Source: CAYTGM01 sp964437365 (lineage in GTDB: Bacteria > Sumerlaeota > Sumerlaeia > SLMS01). Taken from it: DNA of 64,000 nucleotides. Below are positions 60,915 to 64,000 of this stretch, piece by piece. Both the position numbers and the translations under genes were made by a program. Positions within the stretch are counted from its first letter, which is position 1. Each line of letters starts with the position of its first letter. The notes beneath the pieces are model-generated. The model searched no databases. It worked only from the letters and a program-made list of their open reading frames with translations, and was not told the DNA's origin. The stretch covers positions 90,437 to 154,436 of the forward strand of contig CAYTGM010000013.1 in NCBI GenBank assembly GCA_964437365.1, written 5' to 3'.

Positions 60915-63728
60915 CTATCTGCCAACTGAGGCCTCAACCTTTTTGATCGCAGGAATGGCTTCATCGACGATCGCTTTGACCTCTTGATCGTGAGCCTTCT
61001 TCGAACCAACGGCTGGTGAGGCGGACGCGTCGCGACCGATATACTTCATTCTAATGCCCGCTTTTTCCTCCAGCTCAAGAGCCAGAAATGGCCAGGCACC
61101 CATATTTCTAGGTTCTTCCTGGCACCAGCAAACCTCGGCATCAGCAGGATACTTAAGTATGAGCTGAGTCAGCATGAGAGCATTAACAGGATAGAGTTGT
61201 TCAAGCCGAACCAGGGCAACTTCCTCGTTCTTCTTTTCCTCTCTTGATTGAAGCAAATCATAATAGACTTTGCCAGAGCATAGAACAATACGCTTCACCT
61301 TTTCACGATCCTGTATATACTGATCATCGATCATTTCGTGAAAGCTACCTTCTGAAAGATCGGCAAGAGAAGATACAACTCTAGGATGCCTGAGCAAACT
61401 CTTAGGCGACATGATCACCAGTGGCTTTCTGAAATCACGAACCATCTGGCGTCGCATCACGTGAAAGAGTTGAGCCGGGGTTGTCAGATTCGCGATCTGC
61501 ATATTATCGTTCGCACACAGTTGAAGAAAGCGCTCCAGCCTGGCAGAACTGTGTTCCGGACCCTGTCCTTCATACCCATGAGGCAGCAATAACACAAGTC
61601 CACTTGATCTCTCCCACTTCATCTCAGCGCTGGCGATAAACTGATCAATAATCACCTGGGCGCCGTTGGCAAAATCACCAAACTGAGCTTCCCATATGAT
61701 AAGCATTCCAGGGTCACCTAAAGAGTACCCATACTCGAATCCCAGCACGGAAGCTTCCGCCAGCAAAGAATCATATATACAAAACTTTGCCTGATCATCA
61801 CTGAGATTATTCAACGGAGTGAAAGAATCCTCAGTTTTGACGTCGGTCATTACTGCATGGCGGTGACTGAAAGTTCCGCGGCGGCTATCCTGTCCTGTAA
61901 TACGCACAGGAACCTGATCATAGAGGAGTGAACCGCAGGCAAGCATCTCGACTGTTCCCCAGTCGAGCCCTTCACCCTTCTTGACCGCTTTCAGCCTCTG
62001 CTCGTAAAGCTTCTTAACTTTTCGGTGAGGACTAAAGCCTTCCGGGATCTCCGCACACTTTTCTGCAATATGAAGCAGATTTTCCTTCGGATAGGATGTC
62101 TTTACTGTATCGAATGAAAAGGTCTTGCGAAACCCATCCCATTTCTGGCGAAAGGCCGTCTGATTAGGGCGGACAGGAACTTCCCTTCCATGCTCCTGGG
62201 CTGCATCAAAGATTTCCTCAAGATCTTTCTGCATTTCCTGAATTTCGCTCTCAGCAATGACCTTCTCCGACTTTAGCTTTTCCGCATAGATCGAAGTCAC
62301 CGTTGGTTGCTTGCGAATAATGTCATACATTTGGGGCTGAGTGAAAGCAGGCTCGTCGCCTTCGTTATGACCATGCTTACGATAACACCACATGTCGATT
62401 ACAACGTCTTTGTGGTATCTCTGTCTATATTCCAGAGCGAGACTGACGGCTTTTGCACAGGTATCAGGATCATCTCCATTTACATGAAAGATGGGAGCCT
62501 GAACCATTTTTGCAACGTCAGTACAATATTGCGAAGAACGGGCACTCTCAGGGCCTGTTGTAAAACCAATCTGGTTGTTTACGATGATGTGCAGCGTTCC
62601 GCCAACGCTATATCCCTTGAGGTTGCCCATCTGGAAAACTTCTGCAACAATTCCCTGCCCTGCAAAAGCGGCATCACCATGGACAAGAATGGGCATGACT
62701 GCTTTGCGCTCAGTATCATTTCTCTGGCGCTGTTTCGCACGAGCTCTTCCCATCACGACAGGGTCCACTGCCTCAAGGTGGCTCGGGTTTGCAGCAAGGG
62801 TGAGGTGAATCAACTTACCTTTTGTGGTCATCAGGTTTGATGAATACCCTTTATGATACTTCACGTCTCCCCCACCATCAAAGGCATCGACATAATTGTC
62901 CTCAAACTCAGCAAAAATATCATCATAAGCCTTGTTAATGATATTCGCTAAAACGTTAAGACGACCACGGTGCGCCATGCCGATAACCACTTCTTCGACG
63001 AAAAGTTCACCCGCGCTTTCAAGTGCACTCCACATTAAAGGAATCAGTGTTTCTGCACCTTCGAGAGAGAACCTTTTCTGCCCCATGTATCGGTTATGGA
63101 GAAACTTCTCGAACATCTCCGCCTGGTGAAGCTTTCGGAGAATATTGTGCCTTTCCTCTGGACCAAGTTTAGGCTGTGAAGTCCGTTTCTCCAGACGCTC
63201 CTGCAACCAGCGACGTTCATCAGTGTTCTGTATATGCATATACTCGACACCAAGTCCCTGGCAGTAGATCTCCTCCATATAGTCGATAATCGTCCTCAGT
63301 TTGACAGGCTCTTCAAATTCAGGTATTGCTGTCAGAAAGGAGTGATCAAGATCTGCTTCATCTAATTCAAAGGCTGAAAGCTCAAGGTTGCGTGGCCGTG
63401 GCCGTGGACGACCAAGAGGATCCAGGTTGGCTGTCAGGTGACCGATGTCTCGATAGTGATAAATGAGAGAATTGACCTTACCCTGCTTTTGAACAAACTC
63501 TGAGCTAACTCCTTCCACTTCCTGAAGAGAGAATGTGTCCTCGTCATAATGGGAAATTGTCTCTTCCGCCCCCAGATCTGACTTCAGGCCAAGCTCGAAA
63601 CCACGAAAAAACGCGTCCCAATCCTCTCCAACCTGATCAGGACTCTGTTTCCACTCATCGAACAATTGCTCGATGTATTCGCCAGACCACGAGTTTACAG
63701 CCCCTCTTGAAGCAGAGTTGTCAGCCAC
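60915..63728 (-). CDS. sucA: 2-oxoglutarate dehydrogenase E1 component
   Basis: A 937-residue thiamin-diphosphate E1 that decarboxylates 2-oxoglutarate in the TCA cycle. Family blocks are clear: the N-terminal helix NSWSGEYIEQLFDEWKQSPD (E2-contacting), GMAHRGRLNVLANI, KYHKGYSSN, ANPSHLEAVDPVV, GDAAFAGQGIV and VNNQIGFTT (thiamin diphosphate binding), WCYRKHGHNEGDEPAFTQP, FSHRHAV, LPHGYEGQGPEHSSARLERFLQ, and EEPRNMGAW near the C-terminus. The length is typical. It is the first gene of the sucAB pair. Confidence 0.97.
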   Translation of the reverse strand: MADNSASRGAVNSWSGEYIEQLFDEWKQSPDQVGEDWDAFFRGFELGLKSDLGAEETISHYDEDTFSLQEVEGVSSEFVQKQGKVNSLIYHYRDIGHLTANLDPLGRPRPRPRNLELSAFELDEADLDHSFLTAIPEFEEPVKLRTIIDYMEEIYCQGLGVEYMHIQNTDERRWLQERLEKRTSQPKLGPEERHNILRKLHQAEMFEKFLHNRYMGQKRFSLEGAETLIPLMWSALESAGELFVEEVVIGMAHRGRLNVLANIINKAYDDIFAEFEDNYVDAFDGGGDVKYHKGYSSNLMTTKGKLIHLTLAANPSHLEAVDPVVMGRARAKQRQRNDTERKAVMPILVHGDAAFAGQGIVAEVFQMGNLKGYSVGGTLHIIVNNQIGFTTGPESARSSQYCTDVAKMVQAPIFHVNGDDPDTCAKAVSLALEYRQRYHKDVVIDMWCYRKHGHNEGDEPAFTQPQMYDIIRKQPTVTSIYAEKLKSEKVIAESEIQEMQKDLEEIFDAAQEHGREVPVRPNQTAFRQKWDGFRKTFSFDTVKTSYPKENLLHIAEKCAEIPEGFSPHRKVKKLYEQRLKAVKKGEGLDWGTVEMLACGSLLYDQVPVRITGQDSRRGTFSHRHAVMTDVKTEDSFTPLNNLSDDQAKFCIYDSLLAEASVLGFEYGYSLGDPGMLIIWEAQFGDFANGAQVIIDQFIASAEMKWERSSGLVLLLPHGYEGQGPEHSSARLERFLQLCANDNMQIANLTTPAQLFHVMRRQMVRDFRKPLVIMSPKSLLRHPRVVSSLADLSEGSFHEMIDDQYIQDREKVKRIVLCSGKVYYDLLQSREEKKNEEVALVRLEQLYPVNALMLTQLILKYPADAEVCWCQEEPRNMGAWPFLALELEEKAGIRMKYIGRDASASPAVGSKKAHDQEVKAIVDEAIPAIKKVEASVGR

Positions 63729-63890
63729 TTTAATAATCCTCTCAGAATCTCATTCTCACGTCTCATCATTGAGGTGTCAGGGACAGTTTCGCCCCATTAC
63801 CCCATTAGACAGACCGTGTAGAAATCTCCTTGCCAGCGCAACGAAGAAATCCTTGTGAATCAGGACATTATCATTCAAAAGAGGTGAAAA

Positions 63891-64000
63891 TCAGGGTAAA
63901 TATGGCTCAGGATTTACAGCTTCACTGTTCTTACGCAGCTCGAAATGCAGATAAGGATTCCCGCCCATGCCAGAATTGCCCGATCGCGCTATCACCTGTC
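63891..64000 (-). CDS. LytM/M23-domain protein, C-terminal end (partial, degenerate)
   Basis: A reading frame on the minus strand runs from the right edge to TGA at 63891-63893. The 35 visible residues include IARSGNSGMGGNPYLHFELRK followed by NSEAVNPEPYLP, which is the end of a LytM (M23) domain. The catalytic HxH of active enzymes would read HLHFE; here the first His is Tyr (YLHFE). This is like the non-catalytic NlpD/EnvC factors that activate amidases during cell division. The start lies outside the window. It is on the same strand as sucAB and upstream of it. Confidence 0.7.
   Translation of the reverse strand, partial: QVIARSGNSGMGGNPYLHFELRKNSEAVNPEPYLP

Overview
The window looks like chromosomal DNA of a Gram-negative, probably aerobic heterotroph. 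Support for this comes from lipoprotein signal sequences, a type II secretion gene cluster, a sigma-54 factor with a sigma-54 activator, an E1/E2 pair of 2-oxoglutarate dehydrogenase, and a partial NlpD/EnvC-like LytM protein at the right edge. Coding density is high and base composition looks even. The large secreted protein with calcium-binding repeats, a Pro/Thr/Ser-rich linker and a dockerin-like tail recalls under-studied bacterial phyla in or near the PVC group (for example Sumerlaeota, Hydrogenedentota, Lentisphaerota). That is an impression only; no rRNA lies in the window.

Layout. 0-4.6 kb: end of a probable hemD, then sulfate assimilation (fused ATP sulfurylase/APS kinase, sulfite reductase) and an Rrf2 regulator. 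4.8-6.3 kb: MglA/MglB-type polarity GTPase pair, small ORF, tRNA-Gln. 6.4-14.5 kb: membrane Ser/Thr kinase, orphan sugar-binding lipoprotein, AEC transporter, a DegT-fold protein lacking its PLP lysine, and an NtrC-type regulator. 14.5-17.6 kb: two nearly identical pilC/gspF genes in tandem. 17.7-25 kb: GroES-like protein, thioredoxin-like protein, AlkD-like protein, a 1624-residue RTX-type secreted protein and two tRNA-Met genes. 25-34.4 kb: secreted OB-fold protein, rhaM, secreted jelly-roll protein, MFS transporter, GNAT, Nudix, dnaN, hexapeptide acyltransferase, DksA-like protein, pseudopilin. 34.4-41.4 kb: S9 peptidase and a four-gene operon (GntR regulator, ABC ATPase, ABC permease, 643-residue unknown). 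41.6-42.9 kb: a gene-free tandem array of about 561-bp units full of hairpins. 43-46.4 kb: YcfL-like lipoprotein, lone OppB-type permease, GT-C-like membrane protein. 46.6-56.9 kb: type II secretion operon E-F-H-I-J-K-L-M plus two GspC/PilP-like paralogues. 56.9-64 kb: rpoN, sucB, sucA and the end of a LytM-like gene.

The least explained material is non-coding. One item is the 41.6-42.9 kb hairpin array. Another is a dispersed element of about 160 bp present three times (about 4.6, 16.1 and 34.2 kb), one copy of which has perfect 18-bp terminal inverted repeats, so it looks like a MITE or a structured intergenic element. Also notable are a 12-bp perfect inverted repeat next to the GTG start of the second GspC-like gene and a palindromic candidate operator in front of the GntR-ABC operon. 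Among proteins, the oddest are the DegT-fold protein with Arg at the PLP-lysine position and a eukaryotic-type kinase with Gln replacing the catalytic-loop Asn.
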